Origin: Poecilobothrus nobilitatus
Taxonomy: Eukaryota; Arthropoda; Insecta; Diptera; Dolichopodidae
Reading direction: 5' to 3'
NCBI GenBank assembly: GCA_947095535.1
Contig: OX352772.1
Span: forward strand, 223,019,617 to 223,083,616
Length of the DNA: 64,000 nucleotides
The notes beneath the pieces are model-generated. The model did no database searches. It was not told the DNA's origin and saw only the letters and a program-made list of their open reading frames with translations. Shown here piece after piece: positions 34,040 to 48,015 of this stretch. Made by a program: the position numbers and the translations under genes. The number at the start of each line of letters is the position of its first letter. The first letter of the stretch is position 1.

Positions 34040-35689
34040 ATTTTTTAAAAACTTATTTAAATAACTAAAAGTTGTAAAAACGGCAAAATTAAAAAAGTAT
34101 AAGAAAGTGATAAAATCATACTGATCCTTAATTGATATCTGTGTCAACTAATATTTTAATCATGTGGAAGAACAAACCGAATTTTCTTAGTAGATAATCT
34201 GGAATTGTGCTGAACTTCTTAATAATAAAGGTGAGGTGAGAATGTAAATGGTAATGGATTTAAATTTACAGAACTACATTGCAGTAATTCATTATATAAT
34301 GAATTGTAATTGAAGCAATCAGCAAAAGGGTTAGATATCGAATCTAAGATATTCAATTTACATGACCATACCCTTCATGCCACAATTTTACATTACTATA
34401 ATTATTCATGTTAAATAATTTTAGTTCTTGGAGTTCATAAATAAACAATTCATTCATTACTATTTCCTTTGATATAGATTTATTGGATTATAAATCAGTT
34501 ATATATAAAACGTCTTCTAAAGTTATTTAATTAGTTAATTTTATAAACGTTTTAATATATTAGCCATTATTGACTAACTCAATCGTTCCAATCTCCTTCC
34601 TTTAAATTTATAAAGAATATTTTAACACAAAAAATTTGGACCGTTGAACAATTATCAAAAATTCAACAATAACTACTTTTATTTAGCATTGAAAATCTTA
34701 TTTTTATGGAGTACATATTATTATGAATAATAATTTCTATTTCCTTTTCCAGAATTTATTTTGATTTTTCATTTGTAACTAAATTTCTGCTAATCTTGTT
34801 TTAATATTATTTGTACATTTATCTGACACGTACGAGTAACATTTTTTATTTTTTTTAATTTATTGTAATTATAAATATTTACAATAAATGTTGGGCGCTT
34901 TTCCTTTCAGATGTGGGCCATCTTTATATAATTTTTCTAGTAAAATTAGCAAATTTATTTAATATTTACATAACTTATTTATGAGTTATTTACACTTTTA
35001 TATAAAATTCAACTTTTATTTGCTAAAAATTTAGTATAGTAAATACAGAATTCACTCAATTTTATTATTTTCTTTTTATACATTAATTAATTTTTTATTT
35101 ATTTTTATCTTTGTATGTCTCATTGATCTACTATACTTATTCTGTCTTTTTTTTTTTTACATTTTAGTTTTAAATTTATGTACCTACGTCATTGACATTT
35201 ATTTAAAGGCAAGGCATTGACAAGGGCTTTAAGACTCCTTATTTTATATAAAAATTATTTTTACTCTGTAAAAAAAAAAAAATGTGCATTAGAGGGTTAT
35301 TCGGTTGGAAGTTTTTCTTTAGGTTTGGCTTTGTTTGTATTATCCATTAAATTTATTAGGGTTGTTTATTTTTATTATCATGCTTGATTTTTTTTTATTT
35401 AGTTGATAATAATAATTTGAGTTTAGATTAGTTGAATTTAGCCGTTTAATTTATTAGGTTTGTGATGATGATTTCGTGGCATGATTTAATTTTCATTTAT
35501 TAGTTTCTTAGACCATAAAGTTCTAATTTTTAGTTTAGTTTCTTATTGAATATAATATATTATTTATTTATTTTTTTTTTTTTGAGGTTTATAAGAATTG
35601 GATGATTTGATTGGTTTATTTAGTTATCATTTTTAATAGATTACTAGATCTATTCTTTTATTTTTTCAATTTTATCTTAAGTTGCTATT
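34040..35689. other. AT-rich spacer, nothing recognised
   Basis: Long T- and A-runs and short frames only. No RNA gene, TIR or coding motif seen. Confidence 0.55.
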
Positions 35690-38600
35690 AAATCTTGTTC
35701 CAGACATCATATATTGATGTCTAATAAGCTACCCTTCACCTTGCCAAAGTCTGCTTTATTATTCAGGTTCAACATCTTTGGATCAACCTTGCCCCTGGAG
35801 TAGGGGCAGTCGCACATGATGTAAACTATTGTTAGTTGTTCCGAACAACACTGTGAAACAGCACTGTATTGGCTCCGATACATCATAAAGATATGCCTTT
35901 GTGGCTAGGGTGGTTCCCAGTCGTATCCTTGATAGCTTCATATCCGAAATTCTGTTCCCTGTTTTAACGATGGTATGTTGGGAGACATATTAGGAAATCT
36001 TTTTGCAGCATATGATCTGTGTTATCGTAGGTTTGTTGTTTGTATTTGGCATTGAAATTTTTGATGAATGCGTAGCCATAGCTTTTTGTATTTGGGAAGT
36101 GTTTCAGCGTGGGCGTATTTGCTGATATTTCGGCTTCATTGTCGTCCAATTTGTTCCCTGGAATCTCAACATGCCCTGGGACCCAGATTAGTTTGATGCG
36201 GACATTGTTTTTGCTTAATATGTGTCTGTCCCATTTTATTATATTTTCTTTAGCTTAGATGTTGTTTATTGCCCTTATGGAGCTTAAACTATGTTGACCT
36301 TGACTTTTATTCTTACTGCTAATTTTAGGGCGATGACAATAGCCTCAAATTCGCCATCATATGCTGAGCTTGCATGGTCTAAATTGCCTCTGTAGGCTAT
36401 GTTGTTGTTCTTTATGACCGAAAATCCCAATCCCTTTTCGCTCTTTGAAGTATCTGTGCATATTTCGTGTCTAGCAGGATCTTTTGCCTTAATATTCTGA
36501 AAGTGTGTTTTATAAATATGTGGGAGCGTAGTTGCTTTATTGTAGTGAGTTCTTTCATTTATGGTATGCAGTTTGAGCGAAGTCCAATTGGGTTTTATTT
36601 TGAATTTTTTATTTCGCGTGGGAGTTATAATTCCGCTTTTTTAATCAGTTAAAAAGCTTTACTTAAACTCGGTTTAATTCTGTTTGTTAAGTCGTCATGC
36701 ATGTCACTACAAAACATCTGGTGGATTGGGTGAAGCGGGTTGTTGTTTTCCTTAATAACCCCTTTGATTGCTAGTAGATTTCTTCTCTCATGGACGAGGG
36801 GGAACTTGGTCATTATCAGAAGGGGGTACTTTCTTGTTAATTTAAAGGCTCCTGTGGCTGCCCTGGCGACTTGCTTGAGATGTATCTGGATTTTTTCTAG
36901 ATTATGTTCTGAGGTGAAGCCGAATATGGAAATACTTGGATCGATTATTCCGAATATGATAGCTTTGGCTATTTGAAGAGCTTTATTTTCCGGAGGGCCG
37001 TGATCTTTGCTGCAGAACATTTTCAGAAGGTTGTTAATTTTTTTCAGTTTGGCTACTAAGTCCTTTATATGAGCATTGTATTTTAACTTACTGTTGAAGG
37101 CTATCCCCAGAAGTTTTATTTCCCCTTGAAAAATGATAGTTCCTCCGTCTATACTCAGTTCAGAGGAGTTGCCGGTTCTTTTCTTACAGAAGTGAATTAA
37201 TTCCGACTTATTCTCTGCTTATTCTCCTCCATTTCGAAGGCACCAGTTCTTAGTCGTTTGTACTTAATTCCTGAGGGTCTGCTCCCTTGAGTATTTCGGT
37301 CCATCTGTAGTTAATACTATGTTGTCAGCATATATCCAGTGTTTAATCCTCAGGATCTAACTGATTTCGGTACTCAGACTGGCAATATATAAGTTAAAAT
37401 ACCTTGTGGAGAGGATACCCCTGAGGCAGCCCTTTTACCATTTCCTTGATGGCCGAGTAAGTTCCGTTTGCGCTTACCGTGTATCTCTTGTTAGCCAGGT
37501 AATTTTCCGTCTCTTTGGTAATTTTGTTTCCTACATCCCATTTGACCAATAGGTTTTTTATTGGTTCTATCACTATCATATCGAATGCTTTTTTCAGATC
37601 TAAGGGGAGTAGCTCCCTGTGTTTTTCTGAGCTTACTACTGCTTCGAACTCCACTTCCTGCAAGTTAGTTAACGTACCTCTTGCAGGACGGAATCCATGG
37701 ATTTCTTTAGGGCAATTTGTTTCGATCAGCCAGCTTATTCTATTGGCAATAATTTTGTCAAAAATTTTAGTTTACCAGAGATACCTCTACTGGGATGGAT
37801 TTTTTCCTGGCTTCTTGAGTGGCATTAGTTCGGCTGTCTTCCAGGCTTAGGGAATGGTGCCCTAATTGAATATGTTACGTATAGCTGTGTTAATATTAAT
37901 ATAAACAAGGGCTCGCAATTTTTTATCATGACGTATGTTATTTCATCTATGCCGGGTGTCTTCCCTTTCCTTTTCTTTACCGCCCAGTTTACTTCATCGG
38001 AGGTGATTTCTACATCAATTTTATAGGGTTATTTGTGATGCAATTTATACTTCATATTCTGTTATTCGACGCTTCCAGCCGGTTAAGTTCGCTTTGATAG
38101 TTGTCGTCGAACTCTTCTGCTATTTGTATATTATTCTGTATCAGAGTGTTACCGATTTCCAGCGCCATTGTATGTATCTTATCCTTTCGCCGGAGGATCC
38201 GGTGAGACTTGGCGCAAGTATCAGGCATGTCCTTCCCATTGATGATTTTTGCGAAATTTATCCAACTTTCTTTCCTCGCTTTTTTAATTTGATTCCTGAG
38301 AAGGGCTCCTTCTCTTTTTAATGCGATAAGTAGGTGGGTGTTGCCAGAATTTTTTTGGTGTTCTAAACGATCTCTTTCCTTCGCTAGGTGCCTAGTTGCC
38401 TGGTTTGACCATATAGTCTTCCCTATATTTTTAAGTTTTGTTAATTTAGGGATAGCAAAGTTGGTACAGACTTTAAGGATTTTGTTAGAATGGCGGCTTC
38501 TTTGTTAATATTCAGCCTGTGTTTGTTTGGCATAAAAAAGACTTCAGTTTTATTATGAAATTTAATCTAGTTCGCTCATTTTTTCAGATAGATCGGATTT

Positions 38601-40265
38601 TTCCTTTTCTTGCCATATGTACTGGAATTCCTTATTTCAGCTACCAGAATAGAGGCATGGCCTGTTCCTTTGGAGTTGCTCCCTGTGGTCCACCGGCAGC
38701 TATTTGCTAATTCGTGATGTGTAATAGTTGGATCTACATAGGCGAAGGTGCCTCTTGTCGATAATAGCGTCGGCCTCACATCATTTAGGAGTAGAATTTC
38801 ATGATCGTTTGTGAGTCACCATATATTTCAGCCCTTGAGCTGGACATTTGGTCCCCCATAGAGTGCTCCTGGATTTGAAATCCCCCGGAATTATGAATGG
38901 CTTGTGCAGCTTAGATCTACCAGCTTTCGCAGTAGATGATCATACTTTAAATGTAGATTTAGTAAGGTAACCTCTCTAGGCTGGTTTAGTAGCTTTAATT
39001 TTATGGCTTTGGGTGTACTGTGTTATATAGCGATGGATGAATAAGAAATTCTACACCACCTTACCTTGTGGCCGTTTATTATTATTATCATTATTATTAT
39101 TATTATTAGTTTTATTATTATTTTTACTATTACTATTATTATTTATATTACTATTATTATATTATTACTATTATTATTATTATTAATCATTGCACCATGA
39201 GTCAGATAATTTGATCAGTCAGAATTGCTGCTAGAAATCGTCGATGTTGACGGTGTTAGGTTTAACCTATTTGTCTTACTTTGCTGGTTTCTAAATTTCC
39301 TGTATGCTTCGGTTTTTGTGTATGTTCTATCCATTTTAATCTTGAGCACTGCTTTTTCCATAAGATATTGTAGGTACTTCTTATCATTTGGGGAGTGATC
39401 AGCTTTTCATTTCTGCTTTTTTAGAGTTAACACAGTGCATTGTATTGCATTGCATTTTGTGACTGGTGATAAACTCGGGATCGACCTGCTGGCTACAGTT
39501 GTTATATATTAGAGGGCGCAGATTTTTTCACGGTGATTAAATTCTTGGCATTTGTTGCATCTTGTTGGTTTAGGATAGGATTTATCGACTTGGGTGCTTA
39601 GGAAGCCTGCTATAACTTTTCTGGAGGTTCCCATTTATCAAAAGTTAAGCTTATTAACCCACTGTATTTGGAAACTTGCTGGTTTAAGGGTTTTTTCCCA
39701 GGGAATCTATTAATTTCTGCGATTTCAGCTGTTGGATTATCTTTTAAGCTAAGATTTGATCATAAGTGTACCCTTCACTAACTAGGTGTGCGCAGAAGAC
39801 TACACCTTTTGAGCGATTTAATATTTTAAATAGTTTTATGGTCACTGGTATTTGATGAAGCATTTTAGTCTTTAAAAATTTCTCTGCCACTGTTTTATTC
39901 GGGACTTCAATTACTATGTTCCCTTCCCTGTCAAACTTGGTTTCAATATTTGAAGAAATGCCTTTTATCTTAAAGAGATGCTTTGTTGACCGCAAAGAAC
40001 TCATTTTTAAAAGTTTTATCTTCATTCTTAGCTTTTATTATAAAACTTTTTTTTTCTAGGTCTGCTATTAATGTTCCTAGTGCTTGAAAAGCCGTTTCAA
40101 ATATTCCTCCAGTTCGTGGAATTTTTCGGCCTGGGATCCTGTGTCTCCAGCCGAAGGTTTGTCCACTACGGGCATCATGCCTCTATTTGTTTACCCCCTT
40201 TTCTGTTTGCTTCTTTCTTTTACCTTATGTTGTACAATTTAATGTCTTGTTGTACAGCACCGGCA
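35690..40265 (-). pseudogene. I-like non-LTR retrotransposon with gag, EN, RT and RNase H, decayed
   Basis: Read on -, from high to low coordinate: a gag-like ORF1 segment (39744-40025, with VVFCAHLVSEGYTYDQILA); a zinc knuckle CNKCQEFNHREKICA near 39545; APE endonuclease pieces (FIIPGDFKSRSTLWG near 38880, where GDFN has become GDFK, and FAYVDPTITHHELANS near 38720); RT (LDLKKAFDMIVIEPI and VKGLPQGYPLH, 37394-37663); a connection domain (36649-37020, with KYPLLIMTKFPL); and an RNase H domain (GLGFSVIKNN and SAYDGEFEAIVIA, about 36330-36450). RNase H after RT is typical of the I clade. Many stops and frameshifts, and a 117-bp ATT microsatellite lies within it. Both ends are approximate. Confidence 0.85.
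39076..39192. repeat. ATT/TTA microsatellite inside the I-like element
   Basis: Imperfect (ATT)n tract of about 117 bp lying between the endonuclease and zinc-knuckle parts of the I-like element. Confidence 0.9.
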
Positions 40266-41320
40266 CGTAGTTGAACAATTTTTTTTTTATCAATATATTT
40301 TTTACATAATTTACTTTTATATTAATTTTAATTTCTCAAATTCTTAATTTGAATTTTCTCAAAAATAAATAAACTAAAATTTTCTTTTATAATAAATTTT
40401 ATCAAACAATTGTTTCACGGAAAAATGATGTATGTTTTAAATAAATTTTTGTATTCGAACATTTTCTATTATTGGATTTTGCGTATTAATTATTTCAATG
40501 ATTTACATTTTTCCCATTATTTTTTCCTCTATATTAATATGACTCTTGCAATTTTGTTGTTTTATTATGAATGCTGTTTCTTCTGGTTCTATTTTGATAA
40601 CTTCTTTTCTATCGGCGTCTTTGAGTATTTTTCTTTACAGCTGTTCAGTAGTCGGTATGGTTTCTCTGGTTTTAAGTGCTACAATAATATTCAGTTCATC
40701 TTTTAAAACTAATTCTACTTCATTGTTTTTATTCATATATTTACTTTATAATACATTAAAATATATACTAGTAGCACATAAAATGGTTTTTATAGGAGAG
40801 TTAAAATAACAATAAATTGGCAAAAGTTAATATTACCTACATTCATATCATATTACATTTCCTTCACAATTTATAGTTATAATGTATAATATGTGTTATG
40901 TATATAATTCATAATGATTAAGAACAAATTTTTTTTTTTAATTTAATCTATATAACATAATGTTTTCAGATGTCAACAGAAAGTATTAAAATTCGAATTA
41001 TTTTTCAGAAATTCTCAGTGAAGAAGTTAAAGTCAAAGTACTTGCCACTCTAACATTGTCTCTGAATACTAGTATTTCTATCAACCGAATAAATATTACT
41101 GAAGCCTATGTTTTTTAAAATCTTATTGCATTTATGTTTGTTGCAATCTATAAATACCCTTTAAAAGTAAAATTTGATTACGAAAATACATTGAAATATA
41201 ATATAAAAGCCAAATAGGTTCTTTAAAATAGTTTTTCTGAACTTTTTAAATTGTGCAACTTACGAACATTACCAGATACCCATGAAGTTGTTCCCTATGA
41301 CAAATCAAAATGGATCATAG
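40266..41320. other. AT-rich spacer
   Basis: Overlapping hydrophobic frames at 40410-40809 are Phe/Tyr/Ile/Leu-rich as AT-rich noncoding DNA often is, with no family recognised. Nothing else seen. Confidence 0.5.
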
Positions 41321-41321
41321 C

Positions 41322-41354
41322 ATAATAATAATATAATAATAATAATAATAATCA
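41322..41354. repeat. (AAT)n microsatellite
   Basis: About 11 AAT units. It lies downstream of the next LINE on its own strand and could be that element's 3' tail, although about 500 bp separate it from the ORF stop. Confidence 0.75.
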
Positions 41355-41359
41355 AAGTT

Positions 41360-44300
41360 TATTTAAATTTATTTTTTTCATCATACATTTTCTTAAATGG
41401 CTAAACTTACAAAAAGGCAGGATGTTTTTCAAAATCGTTTGTCAGGTTGTATTTCGACTTTATAATATTACATAAAAGAACGTGTTATGTAAAGATACTT
41501 TTTATTATATGTTTTCCTTGTAGTAAAATAACAATTATACATTAGTTCAGAGATAAACATAAATCTATTTTAAAGTTTATATTATAGTAAATGATTATAA
41601 TAAAGTTTAAATCTACCTTTAAAGTTTAGTTTATATTTTGAAATTATCAATACGTTAATAGAATTCAGGAATAAGAAAAAACCTAAATTTTAAAGATTAA
41701 ATAGTAAATAATTATAAAAAAGATTAAATCTATGTTTAAAGTTTAGTTTATATTTTGAGATTAACAATACATTGATAAAATTCAGAAATAAGCAAAAATC
41801 TATATTTTAAAGAAGCTGTTAGATAGCGGTACAAGAGCTCATAATTTGCACCATTTAAGTAATCTAATAATCAAAACTTAAAAATTCTTTGCCAAAGCAC
41901 TGTTTTCTTGCACATTTAAAAATTGGACATCGTGCGATAAAATGGAACGTGTTTTCAGATTTGCTTTGTCATTGATTTCTAGCATAACACCACGAGCTTT
42001 AAATATTAATGATATTTTTTTAACTGCGTTTTCGTCAGAGAAATAAGTTGGTATGTCCCAATGTTTTAGACTACCATATGCATCATGGTAGACCGATGCT
42101 CTGGCTCTTTGGACGTGATCATTCTGATGTTTCGATGCCAACTTTTCTAAAATTATTTTGTGATCAGCATTCCAATTTTCTGCATTGTTAGTAAATTCAT
42201 ATTCCACACTTGCGTAAATATTCTTCCATTCGTTTGCCAAATATGTATCTGCTTCTAGAGCTATTTTTGCTAGTATTTTCGGCAGTCGATGATCTGGCAA
42301 CGAGAGTACTTTTTCTACATATTCAAAGTTTGTTTGAAGTGTATATACAAATAGCTTGTTTATACCTGTTTCTATATGGATCATATAATTTGGGGTATTA
42401 TTCGGCAAGTAAAACATTTTTTTCAAAAAGAACCTTTGTAACTTCTCGACTTCTTCGTATTCTTTTACACCCCATACTTGGCTTCCATAACGCATTATCG
42501 TTTTTAGACAAGCTTGGAATATTTTATACTTGATACTACTTTGAATGTGATTATTCCGTATTAACTTATTCCATGTTTGGTTTAATTTATTTTCTAAATG
42601 TTTGATGAAGCTCAAGTTATATGTTAGTATTATTCCCAGATATTTGTTTTCATTTACTACTTCTACCTCATTTCCATCATACTTCCATGACTCAATTATT
42701 GACCTTCTACCACCATTTCTAAAAATGACCACTTTTAATTTTTGGAGATTTAAAAACATGTCCCACATTTTGCAATATATATTCAGGTTATCTATAATTT
42801 TTTGCAGTTATTGTGGATCTTCTGCTAGCAGAGTCAAATCGTTAGCATACATAATAATTTAACCAAACAATCACCAATGTTTCCTCCACCCGATAATTCT
42901 CTCTACAAATCGTTTACGAATAGTGAGAATAAAATCAGGCTCAATAAACAGCCTTGCTTCAACCCTAGTGATATGATTGCGTTGTTGCAGTTGTGTCAAA
43001 TATTATGTTTATGATTTGGGATAGTTGTTTTAAGAATTCAATATTTGTATTTTTATAGTACTCGTACGGTATCCTATCTAACCCTGGTGCTTTTGAATCT
43101 TTAGCCTTTCTCAATACTGCATTTATTTCGTCAATGATGATTTCACGATCTAGAATTTCTAAGGATACATATGGTTCGACATGGTGAAAGTAATTTTGCT
43201 CGTTCAATGGTTTGAATAATTCTTTCCGCAAAATGTTTGAGCGCCAGCAGTATCTCCTCTACACCTTCCATTCAATATGACACAACCAGTATCATTCAAT
43301 AGCTCTAATAAAAACTTACCATTACTATCTTCCACCTTACTTATCTACCACCTTATCTTCTGAGTTTCTTTGAGCTTATAAATTTGAAGAAATTGTTAAT
43401 TGCTTATCATCAATAGTTTGCCTGTTTCCAGTTCTGGCATTGAAATCACCTATGTGACAAAACTCGACATTATCAAGGGTTTCAAGGGTATTTTTGAATT
43501 TCTCGAAATCGTCTTTCCAATTTTTGTTATTATTTATATATGTTGGTATAAATATCACAGTTTTGCGATTTAATTTTTCTTTTAAACACAAGTATCCATC
43601 TAAATTTACAAATGTTAAACAGTATTTGGATTTTATGACTTTCTTAAAAGCATATAAACAACCACCAATCGCCCTTCCGAAATTCTGAGCATTTGTAGCT
43701 TCCAATGTACATATATCGCATTCACTAAAAATATAACTAAAATAATTTTGCATTTCCTTAACTAAAAAAGTTTCAAATAAAAAGACTATATCAATTTTTT
43801 TAATAAAATCGAAAAAATTACAAAATAAAAATTTATTATTTAACCCATATACATTATAAGATAAGACCTGACAAACTTCTGATTGCTAAACATTGCTTGC
43901 GCGTATAAATTCATTCCGTGCTGGATTTTTCTTTTTTGAGCGACCCACTTCATGTTGTTTGCCATCAGCCGAATGTAAAATTGTCTTTAGGTAATTTGCA
44001 TTTTCCTGTTTTTCAGCAATTAACTGATTTACTTCAGTGGACCATTTTTATTTTTTATTATTTACTATTAAATAAACATCTTTTATATCACACTTAATGT
44101 CTTTCATATTTTTAATTTTTTTTTAATGTGACGTATTTCATATTTTTGGTGTGACTCTTCGACAGCGTAGTCTTTATGTATGTATACACCTCTTCCTTTT
44201 AGGTTTACACGCTTTGCTAAAATTGAAGGTTTGCACGCTTTGCATTCTTTATTGCAATATCATTTAGTTTTTGGTTTAATTTTGTTTCTAATATTGACTG

Positions 44301-44560
44301 AAATTTAGTTAGAAGATGATCCCATTGAGTATCTGCTGTTTTATTCATTGTTTCGTTTAATGTCGTTTTAAATTGAGTTACTTTGTGATTTATTGCTTTA
44401 CCAACAAATTCTTCAATGGATGGTCTTTCACTATTTGTGGGTTCTTCATTTTAGGAGAATCTGGTGATAGTTGTGTTCGATTTCTTTTTTTCACTGATGA
44501 ATCCAATAGTTGTTTATTGTCTGCCAGTTTGATGTTTTATATGTTCTTTTAAATATCGTT
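41360..44560 (-). pseudogene. Non-LTR retrotransposon (CR1/L2-like), EN-RT, decayed
   Basis: Read on -: an ORF1-like coiled region (about 44100-44460); then the APE endonuclease, with SYNVYGLNNKFLF near 43855 and CHIGDFNARTG (43376-43753) carrying the conserved GDFNA catalytic loop; the RT N-terminal block KAKDSKAPGLDRIPYEYYKN (42965-43231); RT palm pieces with CLLSLILFSLFVNDL (about 42930) and MYANDLTLLAEDPQ near 42835, where the YADD active site has become YAND; and a long intact 296-codon C-terminal frame (41878-42768, SQVWGVKEYEEVEKLQRFF). The 5' and 3' ends are approximate. Mutated active site and stops make it inactive. Confidence 0.85.
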
Positions 44561-45494
44561 ACGAGTGAGTTTATTATATGTTTTCTTATTTATTTTAATA
44601 TTTTTTTTTTCTTTTTTGTTATTTTTTATTATTTTATTTAGCTTTATATTTTAATTTGTTTTAATTTTTTATTATCATTCTTATGTTTGTTTCAAATATT
44701 CTCAATTGTCGCACTGTCTTATTGCATATTAAATTTTATTATAGTATGTATAACATTTTCAGTGTGACATGTGAGGTTATATTTAAATTTACAAAATGCT
44801 TTGTTTTATTGTTTATCTTATTTTTTGTTGTTGATTATTAAAATCAGTTTTTAATATTTTTGTTTTTATCAATTTTATTATTAGTTTATTTTAATTGTTA
44901 AAAAAATTATTTAGTTATATGTAGTTACCAATAATTATAGTTTTAATTTTTTGTGTACAAAAATTTTAATTTGCTTTCTTAATAATTGTTAGAGAAATTT
45001 GTTAAAATTCAGTTTATATAATTTTTTTTTTTTATTGTTCTTTTTAATAAAGTTGATTTTAATCAATTTTTAATATTTTTTGCTTTTATCAGTGTTATTA
45101 TTTGTTTATTTGAATTGTTAAAAAGAACCTATTTAGTTATTTGCATTTTTAATAATGGGTTACCTACGAAATCTTCTTTTTATGAAATCTGGAAACTAAA
45201 TTTTAACAATTCAAAATTTATTACAATATGTTTTTATCTTATTTTATTTTTAAATTTAATTTAGGCTGCCTAATTATATAATCAACTATAAAATTGCTCC
45301 TAATCCAAAATATGGCTCCACTCATATAAGGTTTAATATAACCCCACTCAATAAGGTTTTTATTGACTATTCTTAGAATTAATGATATAGTGTTAAATTT
45401 TTTTTTGACAGATATAATATGTATATCATTGATATTTTAAATTTTATCCACCTTATTGCTTTTACTTTTTACCCGTTTATCAAATATGTCTTCA
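44561..45494. other. AT-rich spacer
   Basis: T-rich DNA with repeated TTTTAATATTTTT(G/T)TTTTATCA motifs; no coding potential recognised. Confidence 0.5.
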
Positions 45495-47335
45495 TTTTTT
45501 TTTTACGAAGGACGGTGGAAAACATCAAAAGTCACTCAAAGGCACTGCACGAGGTTCCTCTGAGTAGTGTTGGACTCTAACCAACCAAAACCACCCCCTT
45601 TAAAAACAAACTATAGGATGGGTCCTTTAATACATAATAATATAATATACAGCTTGGTTTTGGTGAAAAGGATGAGAGAAGGATTACTTGGGAATTTAGA
45701 TATAGGATAATTGGGATTATGGAAGAATGAAGGGAAAAATTTGGATAGTTATTTTGAAAAAGCATGAATTTCCTCATACATTGTACACAAATGAATTACC
45801 AACTTTTGGGAACACATGTGCGGGCATTGCGCATTAGGTTCCATAAATGCGATGTGCGCGTGACAAACGAATTTCCGAATGCTGTATTGCACCATCTTGC
45901 CAGTTCGACAGTGTATGGGTGGGCATCTGTTGCACTCCTCGTTTCATGTTGGAAAACTTTGAGTGGAGGCATCAATTGTTTTATTTCTTTAGAACAGGTG
46001 TTCATCCCTACAAGATATCTGTAATAGAGGGTCAATGACCCAACAGTACGGCGATGGCAAAGTGGAGTGAGCTTTGAGGTAGCACTGGGGTCGCCAATAA
46101 GGCGAATAGCTCTGTTTTGCACTTTGTCGAGATAACCCAGCGCTGTTTGGGGTGTTCGAGTCCAAATATGTGCGTTATACTCCATTTTCGGCCTGATGTA
46201 TATTTTATAGATGTTGAAAAGATCGGAAGAAGAAGCGTAAGCTTTAAGGTGGTACAAGAAATCTAGACATTTAGCAGCATCTTTAGCTATACCAAGAATA
46301 TGATTTGACCAAGTCAATTTCTGATTTAACTCGATGCTCAGAATGTTTAAATCTGTTGAGTGCTGCAAAGCTTCACCCTGAAATGTCAGGTTGGGTGTAG
46401 TAGTAGCTACTTTACGCTTGATTAAACAGCATTGCGTTTTTTTGTTGTTGAAATCAACTCTGTTGATTTCACCCCATTTTTGGATTTTCGCTAAATCATT
46501 ATTTACCTCACTGATAGTTAAGTATCTTGCTGTTGTATTTGGTGATTAATACCACAGAGGCTATGAAATTCATAGGAAGCTACAAGGGTGCTGTCATCTG
46601 CGAAATTATGGATTGGATTGGAGGTAATTGAAAGTAGGTCATTGATATATATTAAGTAGAGGTAGGCGACAAAACCGACCCTGAGGGACACCAGCATTTA
46701 TTATAAAATTGTCAGATAAATAACCATCGACAAGTAACCAAATCATGCGATTGGAAAGGAAATCTCCAATCCATTTTAAAAAGACTCTACCTAGTCCTAA
46801 CGCTTTTCATTTTGCTATTAAAGCATCATGCCACACTCGGTCGAACGCTTTAAAAATATCCAGAGCCACTAGATCAGACTCACCAGAATGCTGAAGGCTG
46901 ATATTCAACTTTTCGCAAAGGTCATGAGATCACCGGTTGAACGACGGGCTCTGGGCCCGTATTGTCCATCATGAAGCAAACCTCTACGATCCAGATATTT
47001 CAAAAGATTCTGGTTTACTCTTTTCTCCATTACTTTGGAAAGAACGTTATAAAAAGAAAGTTATAGCAATAGGACGGTAGTTAGAGGGATCTCTTTTATT
47101 ACCTTTTTTTGGAATTAGGAAAATATGCGCAACCTTCCATTGGGTAGGGTAAATACCCGAAATAAAAGAAAGATAAAAAGGTTGCGTAGAGGTTTTGAAA
47201 CACTTGAATAGGTATTTTGAAGAACCATGGTAGTGATAACATCTGGATCGGCTGATTTGAAGTTGTTTGGATACTTAGATACAGAATAAGTATCAACATA
47301 GTATCCTGAATATTAACATAGTATTAAAATACGTA
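45495..47335 (-). pseudogene. Jockey-like non-LTR retrotransposon, 5'-truncated, poly(A)-ended
   Basis: Read on -: ITTMVLQN and KPLRNLFIFLLF near 47200, RT thumb/palm pieces (NYRPIAI near 47075, ALDIFKAFDRVWHDALI near 46840, INAGVPQGR near 46695, FADDSTLVASY near 46595 with the catalytic pair intact), then a good 190-codon C-terminal frame (45796-46368: LSIELNQKLTWSNHILGIAKDAAKCL, a C-terminal TSHLWNLMRNARTCVPKSW). The 3' end CCACCGTCCTTCGT-A(n) is at about 45497. It belongs to the same family as 32247-34036. Frame breaks occur throughout the RT, so it is dead. Confidence 0.87.
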
Positions 47336-47755
47336 ACCAAAGAATAAACTGTTTTGTTTTGTCACTCCTTTGAGGAGTGTGGGGCATCCGCTAAGTCATT
47401 TATTATTCATATTTGACTAAGCTTCAGTTTCGTGAATCATTAATTTCACTAAGCCGTTGATGACTCAACTGAATGTAGCTATTGTACAAGAAAGACGTTT
47501 CTTTTTTATTTCTACGCCATCTATTATCTGAAACAAGAACTAGCTGACCCACTAACGTTGTTTTGCCACATAAAACTTGTCCTATTTTTTTTAACTAATG
47601 TTTTACACATCTAGCTCAACCGTTATTTCATTTGCTTTTCTAAATTATAAATATTTTTTAATATTTGTTGAAATTTGAAAAATTAATTAAGTAATTAAAA
47701 ATAATGCCGTAAATGATACACAAATATTTGTATTTTATATTTTTTTAATAGTTTA
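47336..47755. other. Spacer, nothing recognised
   Basis: AT-rich; contains GTCACTCCTTTGAGGAGTGTG, a short palindrome at about 47358, but no gene or element. Confidence 0.5.
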
Positions 47756-48015
47756 TACAATTTTTAATTTTTAACAGCTTTTATTAACCTTACTCGTGGT
47801 TTAAGGAATCATGCTGTCTTGCGAGCTATTTTAGACAGCTATCTTGCGAGCTAGAGACACGAATTGGGCACAGTTTAGTTTCCGGTGACAATACATGATT
47901 TTAAAATAATAATACCAAAAAACAGTAGAGAAGTTAACTACATTAGCAAAATAAAATTTTTATACAAAGATTTTACAGATTTTTTAACAGAATTATTACA
48001 GAGTAAAATAAAAAT
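47756..48015. repeat. Dispersed repeat, copy outside the triplication
   Basis: Shares with 22140-22400 the landmarks AACAGC-TTTTATTAACCTT, GCGAGCTAGAGACACG, GGTGACAATACATGATTTTAAAA and AAAGATTTTACAGATTTTTTAACAG, in the same order and orientation. Confidence 0.7.

Noticed and set aside
37515..37850. + strand frames of 60-111 codons across 36.4-38.7 kb
   Set aside because: They are antisense to the recognisable RT, RNase H and endonuclease blocks of the I-like element.
40410..40809. Two overlapping hydrophobic frames that might be membrane proteins
   Set aside because: Phe/Ile/Tyr/Leu-rich frames are expected in AT-rich noncoding DNA; no start context, conserved motif or repeat relation was found.
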